DNA of 64,000 nt from Streptococcus cristatus AS 1.3089 (GCF_000385925.1 NC_021175.1:1776213-1840212); one strand, 5' to 3'; positions 9,158 through 18,637 are shown, numbered from the stretch's first letter. Numbers and translations are program-made. The notes: generated by a model from the letters alone, not told the origin.

Positions 9158-9616
9158 ATGACAATCTTGACTTTCTTACTGCAAGCCCTTGCCAGCCTAC
9201 TGGCCATCATCACTTTTCTAATCGTTCTAAATGTCCAGCGGAGTATGCTGATTCCCGGCGGAGTCTTAGGAATGTCCACTTGGCTACTCTATCTCCTACT
9301 CAAGGGACCGACCAATGTCATCATAGCAACCTTTGTGGCTGCTATCATTGGTTCCTGTGCCAGCCAAATCCTCAGCATCATCTACAGAACGCCAGCTGTC
9401 GTCTTTATTTTGGCTATTCTAGCGCCTCTAGTACCTGGATATATTTCTTACCGGACAACTGCCTTCTTTGTGACAGGTGATTACAGTCATGCTATGGTCA
9501 ATGCTACCTTGGTCGTCATCCTAGCCTTGGTCATCTCTATCGGGATGGCTAGCGGGACTGTCGTCTTAAAGATCTACAGCTACCTTAAGAAACATCCTCT
9601 TCACTATAAAAAATGA
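9158..9616 (+). CDS. Threonine/serine exporter subunit, ThrE_2 type
   Basis: 152 aa integral membrane protein of the ThrE_2 (DUF3815) family, about four to five membrane helices, the C-terminal half of a split ThrE exporter. The helix-breaking motif LAPLVPGYISYRT is typical. It is coupled to the preceding gene with a 4-nt gap. Its TGA stop (9614-9616) is the first sequence of a 175-bp repeat element, so the element was inserted exactly at the end of this gene or formed its end. Confidence 0.82.
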   Translation: MTILTFLLQALASLLAIITFLIVLNVQRSMLIPGGVLGMSTWLLYLLLKGPTNVIIATFVAAIIGSCASQILSIIYRTPAVVFILAILAPLVPGYISYRTTAFFVTGDYSHAMVNATLVVILALVISIGMASGTVVLKIYSYLKKHPLHYKK

Positions 9617-9789
9617 GGCTGGGACAAAAGTCCTAGCCTCTCAATTGTCTTTGGATTGTCGAGCAAGACGCAGTGGTTGAGTGGGCTCTATTACGCTGAT
9701 TCCATCAGCTTTTAAAGCCCTACTCAACTGTGCGGAGGTGGGACGACGAAATCGAATTCTAACGAATTACCGATTTCTGTCCCACTCTC
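9615..9789 (+). repeat. 175-bp three-hairpin intergenic element, copy A
   Basis: It begins GAGGCTGGGACA and ends TGTCCCACTCTC, giving imperfect terminal inverted repeats of about 14 nt. Three self-complementary units follow one another: a terminator-like stem with AAAA loop (9615-9640), a nested stem GTTGAGT-GGGCT...AGCCC-ACTCAAC (9676-9728) with an inner GCTGAT/ATCAGC stem, and a long arm GTGGGAC...GTCCCAC (9738-9785). It overlaps the stop codons of both convergent neighbours. Two near-identical copies of equal length lie at 33247-33421 and 55580-55754. No ORF is present, so it is MITE-like and non-autonomous. Confidence 0.85.
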
Positions 9790-11068
9790 ATTTTTCTTTA
9801 CGCATTTTGGTTAGAATTTCCTTAGCTTTTGCCTGATTGAATTGCTTCTCTTTGAGAAGTTCTGCAACAACAGCAGCAATCTCATCTTCCTGAGCACCTG
9901 CCAATAAAGCTAGAGATTTAGCTTGGAGTTTCATGTGGCCAGCCTGAATTCCCGTGGTCACCAGTGCTCTCAAGGCCGCAAAATTTTGCGCTAAGCCGAC
10001 AGAGACGACAATCGAAGCTAATTCTTTGGCTGTCGGTTGCCCTAATAAATCAAAACTGGCGACAACCATTGGATTAAGCCCAATGGAGCCTCCCTTGGCC
10101 GCAACAGGCATGGGTAGAGTCAACTGGCCATAGAGCTTTTCTTCTTCTAGATCGACCTCCCACTGACTCAAACCTTGGTAGGCGCCATCGTGAGCAGCAT
10201 AGGCATGAGCTCCTGCTTCAATGGCCCGCCAATCATTTCCTGTCGCCAAAAGAACTGCATCAATTCCGTTAAAAATCCCTTTATTATGCGTGCTGGCCCG
10301 ATAAGGATCCTGCTTTGCAAACTGACTGGCTAGAACGATTCTTTGGGCAGTGCGTTCAGCTTCTGCCTTGTCTCGACTGAGTGAGTGGAAATCAATTTCA
10401 CAAGAAGCTGTTACGAGCGCCTCAGTCGCATAGTTAGATAAGATGGCCATCAGGCTCTGCCCACCTGTTATCTCCTCTAACCGTTCTTTTAGGGCTTCTA
10501 GCATCGTATTAAGGATATTGGCGCCCATGGCTTCCTGGGTATCCACGACAAGGTAGACGACTAGAAAATCTGTCTCTCCCTCCAGGAAATCCGTTCGCAA
10601 TTCACGCGCCCCACCACCTCGCTTGACGATGGAAGGATGGGCTTGATTCGCCAATTTTAATAAAGCTGACTTTTCATTTTGAATCTGCTCTAGAGCTTTA
10701 GCTACATCAGGTACATCATAGAGCGCGACCTGTCCAATCATCTGGCGATTATGAATCTTGGTCTTGAAACCACCGCTGCGCTTGATGATTTTTGCTGCAA
10801 AACTAGCAGCAGCAACGACAGAAGGCTCCTCTGTTACAAAGGGTACCTGATAAACCTGCTCATCTATGAGAAAGTCCGGTGCAATCGAATAAGGCAAAGC
10901 CAGAATAGAAAGCACATTTTCACTCATTTGATTGGCTGTCTCCAACGGCAGATAGTATTGATTAGCAAGATTCTGCCAATTCTCATCCTGGAGTAGCTCA
11001 TGGGCTTTTAGAAACTCTAGCCGCTCTGCAGGTGTCTTTTTAGAAAATCCAGTCCAATTTATTTTCAT
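9788..11068 (-). CDS. mvaA: Hydroxymethylglutaryl-CoA reductase, class II
   Basis: 426 aa. Reduces HMG-CoA to mevalonate with NAD(P)H in the mevalonate pathway. It has the class II motif set: MGANILNTMLEA around the cofactor/dimer region, the catalytic-lysine neighbourhood ATGNDWRAIEAGAHA, and QNFAALRALVTTGIQAGHMKL near the C-terminal flap. It overlaps the mvaS stop by 4 nt (ATGA), so the pair is translationally coupled and encodes two consecutive steps. The stop overlaps the end of repeat copy A. Confidence 0.94.
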   Translation of the reverse strand: MKINWTGFSKKTPAERLEFLKAHELLQDENWQNLANQYYLPLETANQMSENVLSILALPYSIAPDFLIDEQVYQVPFVTEEPSVVAAASFAAKIIKRSGGFKTKIHNRQMIGQVALYDVPDVAKALEQIQNEKSALLKLANQAHPSIVKRGGGARELRTDFLEGETDFLVVYLVVDTQEAMGANILNTMLEALKERLEEITGGQSLMAILSNYATEALVTASCEIDFHSLSRDKAEAERTAQRIVLASQFAKQDPYRASTHNKGIFNGIDAVLLATGNDWRAIEAGAHAYAAHDGAYQGLSQWEVDLEEEKLYGQLTLPMPVAAKGGSIGLNPMVVASFDLLGQPTAKELASIVVSVGLAQNFAALRALVTTGIQAGHMKLQAKSLALLAGAQEDEIAAVVAELLKEKQFNQAKAKEILTKMRKEK

Positions 11069-12243
11069 GATGGTTTCTCAACTTTGATATACTTGCGCTG
11101 GTGTTGGTCTATTTGAACCAAGGCGTAAACTTGGTCATCATAGCCAGAAAAGACAGCTGAGCCGTTTTCATCCAGCTGGGCTTCTGCAAAGAAAAGCTCT
11201 TCATAGGTGGCAACTGTCAGTTCCTGACGTTGATTCAATTGCTCCAAGCGATGAGTCGTCAGTTGTTTTTCATAACCTTCTACCAGATTAGCACTGAAAA
11301 TCTCAGCGACAGCACCGCTACCATAACTAAAGAGAGCAATCTTGTCACCAGCCTTGAGATTTTCAGAGTTTTCTAAAAGGGACAAGAGCCCCAAAAAGAG
11401 CGAGCCTGTGTAGATGTTTCCAACCTTTTGGCTATAAAGAATAGACTTATCAAAGTTTTCTTGCAGTTTTCTCTGCTCTTCCTGAGACAAGCTCTGATCC
11501 ATAATTTTATTTAAACCTTTGAGTGCCAATTTAGGATAAGGAAGATGGAAACAGACCGCTGCAAAGTCGGCTAGAGCTAAGCCATGACGCTTTTGATATT
11601 CCTTCCAAGTTGTCTCAAGGCAATCCAAATACTGCTGGGTTGAGTAGACACCATTGACATAAGGAGTCGTAGAATAATTTGGTCGCCAGAAATCCATAAT
11701 ATCACGAGTCTGGGCCACATTGTCATCGTTGAACTCCAGGATTCGTGGATTTTGACTGATCAGCATAGCGATTGCGCCTGCACCTTGAGTCGGCTCGCCT
11801 GGCGCCTCTATCCCGTATTTTGCAATATCACTAGCGATGACCAAGACCTTGCTTTCTGGATATTGTTTGATATGTAGCTTGGCATAGTCTAGAGCAGCAG
11901 TTCCAGCGTAGCAGGCTTCCTTCATTTCAAAGCTACGAGCAAAGGGCTGGATCCCCAAAAGACCGTGAATAAAGACCGAAGCCGCCTTACTTTGGTCGAT
12001 GCTAGACTCCGTTGCGACAATGACCATATCAATGACCTGCTTATCCTCTACGGTCAAGATTTGTTCAGCTGCTGTCGCGCCCAGAGTGACAATATCCTCA
12101 GTTAAAGGAGCAATGCTGATCTCCTTCATCAATAATCCCTTGCTGAGCTTGTTGGGATCAATGCCCCGCTCCTCAGCCAGATGATCTAATTTTAAAACAT
12201 AATTGCTGGTCGCAAAACCGATTTGATCGATTCCGATTTTCAT
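11065..12243 (-). CDS. mvaS: Hydroxymethylglutaryl-CoA synthase
   Basis: 392 aa from the chosen start MKIGIDQIGF. It condenses acetyl-CoA with acetoacetyl-CoA to HMG-CoA. The catalytic Cys is C111 in EACYAGTAALDYA. GAGG lies 8 nt before this ATG; an adjacent in-frame ATG 3 nt earlier and one further out are possible, but the family starts here. It is first gene of mvaS-mvaA. The remaining mevalonate genes lie at 49.8-53.6 kb. Confidence 0.94.
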   Translation of the reverse strand: MKIGIDQIGFATSNYVLKLDHLAEERGIDPNKLSKGLLMKEISIAPLTEDIVTLGATAAEQILTVEDKQVIDMVIVATESSIDQSKAASVFIHGLLGIQPFARSFEMKEACYAGTAALDYAKLHIKQYPESKVLVIASDIAKYGIEAPGEPTQGAGAIAMLISQNPRILEFNDDNVAQTRDIMDFWRPNYSTTPYVNGVYSTQQYLDCLETTWKEYQKRHGLALADFAAVCFHLPYPKLALKGLNKIMDQSLSQEEQRKLQENFDKSILYSQKVGNIYTGSLFLGLLSLLENSENLKAGDKIALFSYGSGAVAEIFSANLVEGYEKQLTTHRLEQLNQRQELTVATYEELFFAEAQLDENGSAVFSGYDDQVYALVQIDQHQRKYIKVEKPS

Positions 12244-12292
12244 CATAAAGACCTCATTCAATTCATTTGATAGCTAATAGTATTCAGACACT

Positions 12293-12301
12293 ATTTTACC
12301 A
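12293..12301 (-). promoter_or_regulatory. Extended -10 promoter of mvaS
   Basis: TGG-TAAAAT on the minus strand, about 50 nt before the mvaS ATG. No convincing -35 is seen. Confidence 0.45.
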
Positions 12302-12373
12302 TAATTAAGGCTAAAACTCTTTTAAAAACCATTTTTAATCCCAAATCCGACTTGAGACGGAGAAAGCTCATCA

Positions 12374-12413
12374 TCAAAAAATAAGAGAAACCCAATTTTT
12401 CCAATTCAGTTTC
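12374..12413 (-). terminator. Terminator downstream of der
   Basis: On the minus strand GAAACTGAATT pairs with AATTGGGTTTC around GGAAA, with G-T pairs, followed by TCTTATTTTTTG. Confidence 0.6.
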
Positions 12414-12443
12414 CCTCATCAATCTATTCCAAATTTTGAGCTA

Positions 12444-12490
12444 GCAAGTTTATGGATTTAAGGATAAGCCTCCCTCCATAAACTCCTTGC
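12444..12490. other. Long imperfect inverted repeat between der and mvaS
   Basis: GCAAG-TTTATGGA is matched by TCCATAAA-ctc-CTTGC, giving an interrupted 13-bp stem around a purine/pyrimidine-rich loop. It is not followed by a T tract and lies between the der stop and the der terminator. It could be an mRNA 3' structure; no known family recognised. Confidence 0.35.
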
Positions 12491-12530
12491 AATATACCTT
12501 GTTTTCTTTGTAAACAGGCTGAAGCGAGTC

Positions 12531-13841
12531 CTACTTCCGTTTCCTTGCAATCAAGTGAATCGGTGTTCCTTCAAAGACAAAGGCCTTGCGGATTTGATTT
12601 TCCAAGAAACGCAGGTATGAGAAGTGCATAAGCTCTTCTTCGTTGACAAAGATGACAAAGGTCGGCGGTTTGGTCGCAACCTGAGTCGCATAAAAAATCT
12701 TGAGACGTTTGCCCTTGTCAGTCGGTGTCGGATTAATGGCGATAGCATCCATGATGACATCATTAAGCACCGCTGATGGAATACGGGTATTCTGACTCTG
12801 ACTGATTTGCTTAATCATAGCCGGCAGCTTATGGAGACGCTGCTTGGTCAAGGCAGAAACAAAGATAATCGGCGCATAAGACAAGTACTGGAACTGGTCG
12901 CGAATATCTTCTTCCCAGTCTTTCATGGTATGGTTGTCTTTTTCCAGCGTATCCCACTTATTTACGACGATGATCATTCCTTTTCCTGCTTCATGGGCGA
13001 AGCCAGCGATTCGCTTGTCGTACTCACGAATTCCTTCTTCAGCATTCAGCACCATCAGAACGACATCTGAGCGATCGATTGCCCGCATAGCCCGCATAAC
13101 AGAGTATTTCTCTGTATTTTCATAGACCTTGCCTGACTTGCGTATACCAGCCGTGTCGATCATGGTAAATTCCTGACCTTCACTGTCCGTAAAGACCGTA
13201 TCAATAGCATCGCGTGTTGTACCAGCCACTGGACTGGCAATGACCCGATCCTCACCCAAGATGGCATTGATCAAGCTAGACTTACCGACATTAGGACGGC
13301 CAATCAGACTAAACTTAATCATATCAGGATTTTCAACTACTTCCTCGTGAGGAAGATTTTCGACGATAGCATCCAGAACATCCCCTGTGCCGATCCCGTG
13401 GACAGAAGATACTGGGAATGGATCGCCCAAGCCCAGTGCATAGAAATCATAGATTTCATTGCGGATCTCGGGATTATCCACCTTATTGACTGCTAAAATA
13501 ATCGGTTTGTGAGTCTTATAAAGCATGCGAGCCACATACTCGTCCGCATCAGTGATGCCTTCCTTGCCAGACACAACAAAAACGATGACATCAGCCTCGT
13601 CCATAGCAATCTCAGCTTGGTGTTTGATTTGCTCCATAAAAGGCGCATCAACATCGTCAATTCCGCCCGTATCAATGATACTGAACTTACGATTCAGCCA
13701 ATCTGCCGTCGCATAGATTCGGTCACGGGTAACCCCTTCCACGTCTTCGACAATGGAAATCCGCTCTCCCGCAATCCGATTAAAAAGCGTTGATTTGCCG
13801 ACATTAGGACGGCCGACAATGGCAATAGTTGGTAAAGCCAT
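12531..13841 (-). CDS. der: Ribosome-biogenesis GTPase Der (EngA)
   Basis: 436 aa. Essential GTPase with two tandem G domains for 50S subunit maturation. G1 of domain 1 is GRPNVGKS (10-17) with NKVD at 119-122; G1 of domain 2 is GRPNVGKS (181-188) with NKWD later. The DTGG and DTAG G3 motifs are both present. The last ~80 residues form the KH-like domain. GAGGG precedes the ATG. It is followed by a terminator toward mvaS. Confidence 0.95.
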   Translation of the reverse strand: MALPTIAIVGRPNVGKSTLFNRIAGERISIVEDVEGVTRDRIYATADWLNRKFSIIDTGGIDDVDAPFMEQIKHQAEIAMDEADVIVFVVSGKEGITDADEYVARMLYKTHKPIILAVNKVDNPEIRNEIYDFYALGLGDPFPVSSVHGIGTGDVLDAIVENLPHEEVVENPDMIKFSLIGRPNVGKSSLINAILGEDRVIASPVAGTTRDAIDTVFTDSEGQEFTMIDTAGIRKSGKVYENTEKYSVMRAMRAIDRSDVVLMVLNAEEGIREYDKRIAGFAHEAGKGMIIVVNKWDTLEKDNHTMKDWEEDIRDQFQYLSYAPIIFVSALTKQRLHKLPAMIKQISQSQNTRIPSAVLNDVIMDAIAINPTPTDKGKRLKIFYATQVATKPPTFVIFVNEEELMHFSYLRFLENQIRKAFVFEGTPIHLIARKRK

Positions 13842-13883
13842 GTTTTCCCTCTTTCATTCTTTGGGACAGAGCAGAGCTCCGCC

Positions 13884-14600
13884 TTAATTTTCTAATTTCT
13901 TTTCTTTGAACAGTTGGTCAATCGCTTGATTCGGCTCCTGACCAAATTGAGCTGCCAAACGCTGGCTCCAAGTATCCTGTGCTCGCTCACCAGCATACTC
14001 AGCCTGCACACGGTCATAGGCCTCGATAACTGAGCTTCCCTGCTCACAGTATTCTGCCTCAAAGACCACCGCTTCATAGGGCAGGCGTGGCTTGACAGCA
14101 TGGTTTTGATTTGGTTTTCCTAAAGCCATACCAAAAACTGGATAAGTATAGTCTGGCAGATTAAATAGCTGGGCAATTTTTGAAGCTTCGTAGCGAACTA
14201 AACCAATAATAACGCCGCCATAACCCAGACTTTCAGCTGCCAAGAGGGTATTTTGCCCTGCCAAAGCAGCATCTACCGAGCTAATGAGGATATTTTCAGT
14301 TCCCTCCGGATAAAAATCTTCTGTATGTAGCGCAGCTCCCTTTTTAGCTCGATTGAGGTCTCCTACAAAGAGCAAAAAGACTGATGCCTGAAGAATTGCT
14401 TTCTGCGGAACTAAGTCAAAAAGAGCCTCTTTTTTCTCCTGGCTGCGCACCACGATGATAGAGTAGGACTGGAAGTTTTTCCAACTGGAAGCAGCACGTC
14501 CAGCATCGATAATAGCACGTAATTCCTTATCCGAAATCTGCTCCTCCGTAAAACGGCGAACAGACGTATGAGCTTTCATCAACTTAATTGTTTCATTCAT
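13884..14600 (-). CDS. Nitroreductase-family NADPH oxidoreductase (NfsA-like)
   Basis: 238 aa flavoprotein-type reductase. The N-terminal HTSVRRF motif binds the FMN phosphate, the ASSWKNFQSYSIIVV segment is family typical, and the C-terminal half (GKPNQNHAVKPRLP) resembles NfsA/FRP-type enzymes rather than NfsB. The physiological substrate cannot be read from sequence; quinones, flavins or nitro compounds are possible. It overlaps dnaI by 4 nt, so a redox enzyme is translationally coupled to a replication gene, an arrangement also seen in other streptococci. Confidence 0.82.
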   Translation of the reverse strand: MNETIKLMKAHTSVRRFTEEQISDKELRAIIDAGRAASSWKNFQSYSIIVVRSQEKKEALFDLVPQKAILQASVFLLFVGDLNRAKKGAALHTEDFYPEGTENILISSVDAALAGQNTLLAAESLGYGGVIIGLVRYEASKIAQLFNLPDYTYPVFGMALGKPNQNHAVKPRLPYEAVVFEAEYCEQGSSVIEAYDRVQAEYAGERAQDTWSQRLAAQFGQEPNQAIDQLFKEKKLEN

Positions 14601-15496
14601 CGGCGATTCTCTCCTTCTAGGTGTACTTCTTGAGCTAAAAACTTAATCCGCTCCATAACCCGCTTAGCCTGCCAAGTCTCATCGCCATTCTTAGAGTTGG
14701 CAAAGTGACGTTCCAAATCTGCAAAACTAAAGTTAGAAGTGAAGAAAGTCGGCAGATTTTCCTGCATACGGTGCTGGAGGATAACCTGCAAAATCTCATC
14801 CCGCATCCATGGACTAGACTGCTCAGCACCGATATCGTCCAAAATCAGCACTTGAGCTGTCTTGACCTGGTCAATTTTGTCCTTGACCAAGCCAGAACTG
14901 ATCGCATTTTTAACATCCAAAACAAAGCTCGGATAGTGGAGAAGAGTCGTTGAGACACTGCGCTTTTCTGACAAATCATGCGCCAGAGCAGCCATCATGT
15001 AGCTCTTACCCACGCCGAAATCTCCGTAGAGATAAACAGCCTTTTGATAATGCGGAAAGTCCGCAACAAAACTGGTCAAGAACTCGAAAGCTTTGTAGCG
15101 ACCGACATCGTCTAAATCCACTTTGGCCAAACTAGCCTCTTTTAAACTGGCTGGCAGATTGATAAGGTTGAGACGGCTTCTAATCGTTTCCTGTCTCTCC
15201 TGCTCAATCAACTCAGGCGTTTCCTCATAGGCAACATCCGCATAGCCTTCATTTTTCACCAAAATCGGCTTATAACCCTTGGCAATATAGTTCTGATCTT
15301 CTAGCAGGAAGCGATCGCGTTCTGTAATGTATTGATTGAACTTAGAAATGCTCCGCTGAATTTCGGTTGGAGACAGTTGTTCTCGACTGATAAAGGCAGC
15401 GATATCTGGATCTGCTAAAATCTGCTGGACTAATTTTTGATAATCAAATTGCTTCACCTTATTCATATGAGGCATCGCCTGTCCTATTTTTTCCAT
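14597..15496 (-). CDS. dnaI: Primosomal helicase loader DnaI
   Basis: 299 aa AAA+ ATPase that loads the replicative helicase during chromosome initiation and restart. The N-terminal ~130 residues form the helicase-binding part, followed by Walker A GDFGVGKS (158-165) and Walker B LILDDIGAEQ; the later FTSNFSFADLERHF segment holds sensor-type residues. It abuts dnaB with no gap and overlaps the nitroreductase gene by 4 nt, forming an nrdR-dnaB-dnaI-nitroreductase operon. Confidence 0.93.
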   Translation of the reverse strand: MEKIGQAMPHMNKVKQFDYQKLVQQILADPDIAAFISREQLSPTEIQRSISKFNQYITERDRFLLEDQNYIAKGYKPILVKNEGYADVAYEETPELIEQERQETIRSRLNLINLPASLKEASLAKVDLDDVGRYKAFEFLTSFVADFPHYQKAVYLYGDFGVGKSYMMAALAHDLSEKRSVSTTLLHYPSFVLDVKNAISSGLVKDKIDQVKTAQVLILDDIGAEQSSPWMRDEILQVILQHRMQENLPTFFTSNFSFADLERHFANSKNGDETWQAKRVMERIKFLAQEVHLEGENRR

Positions 15497-16651
15497 TTAA
15501 TCGCCTCCCTCTTCCAGTCTTGCTAAAAGTCTTCTTTTTTGTTCCTCTAGTTCCGCTTGTTTTTCTAAGCTAGTTTCATTTTTGTAATCTGGCTGACTCC
15601 AATTCGGCACATTGCTTTTAGCAGAAGCTGGGCTGACTTGCGCAGGACGACTATTCGTCTGCTGGTTGCGCTCGCGGATTTTCAGGACCGCCTCTTCAGC
15701 CGAGGTCACCTTTTGATAAGAAAAGTCATTGGCCACCTTGAGGGCATACTTCTCATTGAGATTGGCCGAATCCACCTTATTAAAAGTCAAGAGCAGGATG
15801 ATATTGATAACTTCATCCAAAAGTCCCATCTCTGCCAAATCCTGAATCAGCTTCCGTTCACTACGCGTAATGGCCGCTTGGCGGGTTTTCTTGATTTCGG
15901 CCAAAAAGAGCAAGGGCTGCTTGCTTTTGGCCTCACGAATAATAGACTGCTCTTGCGGAGAAAAGTCTCCCGAAACTGGCTTTTGCTGAATTTTTTGCTG
16001 CATCCTTTTCGTTGAAATCACATGCGACACAGCCGTATCACGCGCTAAGACATAAGTCTCATACCAAGTCCATTTCTTCTGCTCCGCAATGGCAAACAAG
16101 TCCAAGAGGTCCGTTTTTTCATCTGCAAAACGCAAGCCATCCTGGGCCATTCTCTGTTTAAAATGCGTCAAATCAAAATCATTTTGGCGACTAGTTCTCG
16201 TCGGACTGACGTCATCCATGCCATAAATCTGGCTAAAAGAAGGACTGATCTTTTGCCCAGCTGGATTTTCCGGTCGTAGCTTATCTACCGCCGCCTGACC
16301 AATCTTTTTCTCCAAAAGACTACTGTACACATGATGAGCAAAGAAGTCCTCAGCAGACAAGGTTGGATAGAGTCGGATGGAAAACCCCGTCTCAGTCTGG
16401 AAAAGCTCTAGCAACCCAATAGCTGATAGGCGCTCCAAACTTCTCTCCAACACTTCCATACCAAAATCAAGATGATTTAAAATATGACTGAAAAGTCGCT
16501 GCTGAGCTCCATTATCCCAAAAAGAAACCAGATAAAGATAAAGTGCCACTGCATCCTTACCCACAATGGGTAGATAATAACGGGCCAGCCCGCTCATATC
16601 TTGACTGACCTGGTTATTAGACAAGAAAGAAAAATGATCATTTGGTTTCAT
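15497..16651 (-). CDS. dnaB: Replication initiation and membrane attachment protein DnaB
   Basis: 384 aa. Firmicute DnaB, unrelated to the E. coli helicase of that name, acts with DnaD and DnaI to load the helicase at oriC and at restart sites. It has an N-terminal winged-helix-like region and DnaB/DnaD-type C-terminal repeats (around MGLLDEVINIILLLTFNKVDSAN), ending in a charged tail rich in Glu and Arg. Ribosome site is weak. It lies between nrdR and dnaI, gaps 6 and 0 nt. Confidence 0.9.
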   Translation of the reverse strand: MKPNDHFSFLSNNQVSQDMSGLARYYLPIVGKDAVALYLYLVSFWDNGAQQRLFSHILNHLDFGMEVLERSLERLSAIGLLELFQTETGFSIRLYPTLSAEDFFAHHVYSSLLEKKIGQAAVDKLRPENPAGQKISPSFSQIYGMDDVSPTRTSRQNDFDLTHFKQRMAQDGLRFADEKTDLLDLFAIAEQKKWTWYETYVLARDTAVSHVISTKRMQQKIQQKPVSGDFSPQEQSIIREAKSKQPLLFLAEIKKTRQAAITRSERKLIQDLAEMGLLDEVINIILLLTFNKVDSANLNEKYALKVANDFSYQKVTSAEEAVLKIRERNQQTNSRPAQVSPASAKSNVPNWSQPDYKNETSLEKQAELEEQKRRLLARLEEGGD

Positions 16652-16657
16652 AAGCCA

Positions 16658-17131
16658 TTATTTTTCCTTTTTCTTCTTAGAACCCTTGGTAATCTGCTTC
16701 AAAAGGCTTTCCAGCTCGCCAACATCTTTGAAACTCCGATAAACACTGGCAAAACGGACATAGGTAATTTCATCCAGTTCGGCCAGCTCATCCATAACCA
16801 GAGAGCCAATATATTCGCTAGCAATCTCATTTTCACTCTGACTGCGGAGCTTTTGCTCAATCCGATTGACCAATTCTTCAATCTCATCACTTGATACCGG
16901 ACGCTTCTGGGCGGAGCGGATGATTCCGTTAAAGATCTTATCCCGAGAAAATTGCTCACGCGTTCCATCTTTTTTGACAACGACTAGGGTTCTTTCTTCC
17001 ACGCGCTCATAAGTTGTAAAACGATGCTGGCATTCCTCGCATTCACGGCGACGACGGATTGTATTTCCATCTTCTGCCTGCCGGCTGTCAACCACACTTG
17101 ATTTGCTTCCGCCACATTTGGGACAACGCAT
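16658..17131 (-). CDS. nrdR: Transcriptional repressor NrdR
   Basis: 157 aa. Zinc-ribbon/ATP-cone repressor of ribonucleotide reductase genes, sensing dNTP/ATP levels. The zinc ribbon cysteines are C3, C6, C31 and C34 (MRCPKCGG...CEECQHRF). The ATP-cone follows from about residue 49 ([18 protein letters not shown]). AGGAGG precedes the ATG. It is the first gene before dnaB-dnaI, a conserved firmicute linkage that couples dNTP control to replication. No nrd genes are in the window. Confidence 0.95.
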   Translation of the reverse strand: MRCPKCGGSKSSVVDSRQAEDGNTIRRRRECEECQHRFTTYERVEERTLVVVKKDGTREQFSRDKIFNGIIRSAQKRPVSSDEIEELVNRIEQKLRSQSENEIASEYIGSLVMDELAELDEITYVRFASVYRSFKDVGELESLLKQITKGSKKKKEK

Positions 17132-17160
17132 GTCATTTCCTCCTAGAATCTTAATACTTC

Positions 17161-17169
17161 ATTATACCA
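17161..17169 (-). promoter_or_regulatory. Extended -10 promoter of the nrdR operon
   Basis: TGG-TATAAT on the minus strand, 30 nt before the nrdR ATG. A TTTTGT sequence lies 17 bp upstream as a weak -35. Confidence 0.6.
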
Positions 17170-17210
17170 TGTTTTGACCAATAACAAAAGACGAGAGATT
17201 TCTCGCCCAT

Positions 17211-17241
17211 AAAAAAACTAAAGCTGACAAAGCAGCTTTAG
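17211..17241 (-). terminator. Terminator of the alanine/glycine symporter gene
   Basis: CTAAAGCTG and CAGCTTTAG form a 9-bp stem with a 6-nt loop, followed on the minus strand by a run of seven T. Confidence 0.88.
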
Positions 17242-17279
17242 CAAGGTAATCTTCTTTCAAAAATCCAGCAACTAAAAAC

Positions 17280-18611
17280 TCAGCCCTTTTTGTCAAAATA
17301 CTTTTTGGTCTCAGCAATAATAACAGGAGATAAGACCAAAAGAGCAATCAGATTTGGCAAGGCCATCAAGGCATTGACAATATCGGCAATAACCCAAACT
17401 GCTTCTAACTCGATAAAGCCTCCTAAGAGCACCATAGCGACAAAGATGATTCGGTACAAGCGAATATATTTGACACCAAACAGGAACTCAAAACAACGCT
17501 CACCGTAGTAGTTCCAGCCTAAAATCGTGGTAAAGGCGAAAAGAACCAGAAAAATAGTGAGAAGAACAGGACCGAAACTAGAGAATACTGTAGAAAATGC
17601 CGCTTGTGTCAATCTAACGCCGTTCAAATCACTATTCCAAACGCCAGTGACTAAGATTGTCAGACCAGTTAAGCTACAAATAATGAGGGTATCAATAAAG
17701 GTTCCCGTCATCGAAATCAAGCCTTGCTCGACAGGTTCCTTAGTCTTAGCTGCCGCTGCCGCAATAGGAGCTGATCCTAGGCCCGATTCATTTGAAAAGA
17801 CGCCACGAGCTACCCCATTTTGAATGGCCATCCGCATGCTTGCACCAGCAAAGCCGCCCACCGCTGCTGTTTGACTAAAGGCAGAAGTGAAGACCAGCTG
17901 CAAAGTTGCCCCAAGCCGATCAAAGTTAAGAAGCAAAATGGTTATGGTTCCCAAGATATAAATAGCTGCCATAAAAGGCACAACCTTGGTCGACACTCGC
18001 GCAATGGACTGAATGCCGCTGAAAATAACCAAAGCCACCAAAATAGCCAAGATAAAGGCTGTCATAGCTGAAGGTAGCTGAATAGTATTATGCATGGCTT
18101 CTGTGATGGAGTTGACCTGCGTAAAGGTTCCAATACCTAAAAGAGCTACCAAGACACCCGCAACAGCAAAGAAGATGGCTAGCGGACGCCATTTTTCTCC
18201 CATTCCCAACAGAATATAGTGCATGGGGCCACCAGCAACTGCTCCGTGGGCATCCTTGGAACGATACTTAATCGCTAATAAACCTTCGGCATACTTGGTT
18301 GCCATTCCAAAGAAAGCAGCTAACCACATCCAAAACAAGGCACCCGGTCCACCAACTTTTATGGCCGTCGCAACACCGATAATATTCCCCGTTCCAACCG
18401 TGGCTGCCAATGCTGTACAAAGAGCAGCAAAGCTTGACACGTCTCCATGGTGATCCTCTCCGGATACAAAAATTAAGCGAAAGGCTCGAGAAAGACGCGA
18501 AATCTGTAGCAACCTCAGACGAAGAGTCAGATAAATTCCCGTTCCAACCAATAAAATCAAAAGGGGAGGCCCCCAGACCAAAGAATCAATTTGATTCAGC
18601 AACTTCAACAT
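17280..18611 (-). CDS. Alanine/glycine:cation symporter (AGCS family)
   Basis: 443 aa from MLKLLNQIDS. Sodium-coupled uptake of alanine or glycine. About ten to eleven hydrophobic segments are seen, with the family stretches ATVGTGNIIGVATAI and GGFAGASMRMAIQNGVARGVFSNESGLGSAP. An in-frame ATG 18 codons earlier lies inside the riboswitch terminator, so it cannot be the start; AGGAG lies 10 nt before the chosen ATG. A glycine riboswitch and terminator directly upstream indicate that glycine is a substrate or signal. Confidence 0.9.
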   Translation of the reverse strand: MLKLLNQIDSLVWGPPLLILLVGTGIYLTLRLRLLQISRLSRAFRLIFVSGEDHHGDVSSFAALCTALAATVGTGNIIGVATAIKVGGPGALFWMWLAAFFGMATKYAEGLLAIKYRSKDAHGAVAGGPMHYILLGMGEKWRPLAIFFAVAGVLVALLGIGTFTQVNSITEAMHNTIQLPSAMTAFILAILVALVIFSGIQSIARVSTKVVPFMAAIYILGTITILLLNFDRLGATLQLVFTSAFSQTAAVGGFAGASMRMAIQNGVARGVFSNESGLGSAPIAAAAAKTKEPVEQGLISMTGTFIDTLIICSLTGLTILVTGVWNSDLNGVRLTQAAFSTVFSSFGPVLLTIFLVLFAFTTILGWNYYGERCFEFLFGVKYIRLYRIIFVAMVLLGGFIELEAVWVIADIVNALMALPNLIALLVLSPVIIAETKKYFDKKG

Positions 18612-18637
18612 AAGTCTTATGCTCCTTTTCCACACCG

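Noticed and set aside
13850..13883. Possible relic of the 175-bp element (GGGACAGA) after der
   Set aside because: Only 8 nt match and no hairpin arm; insufficient.
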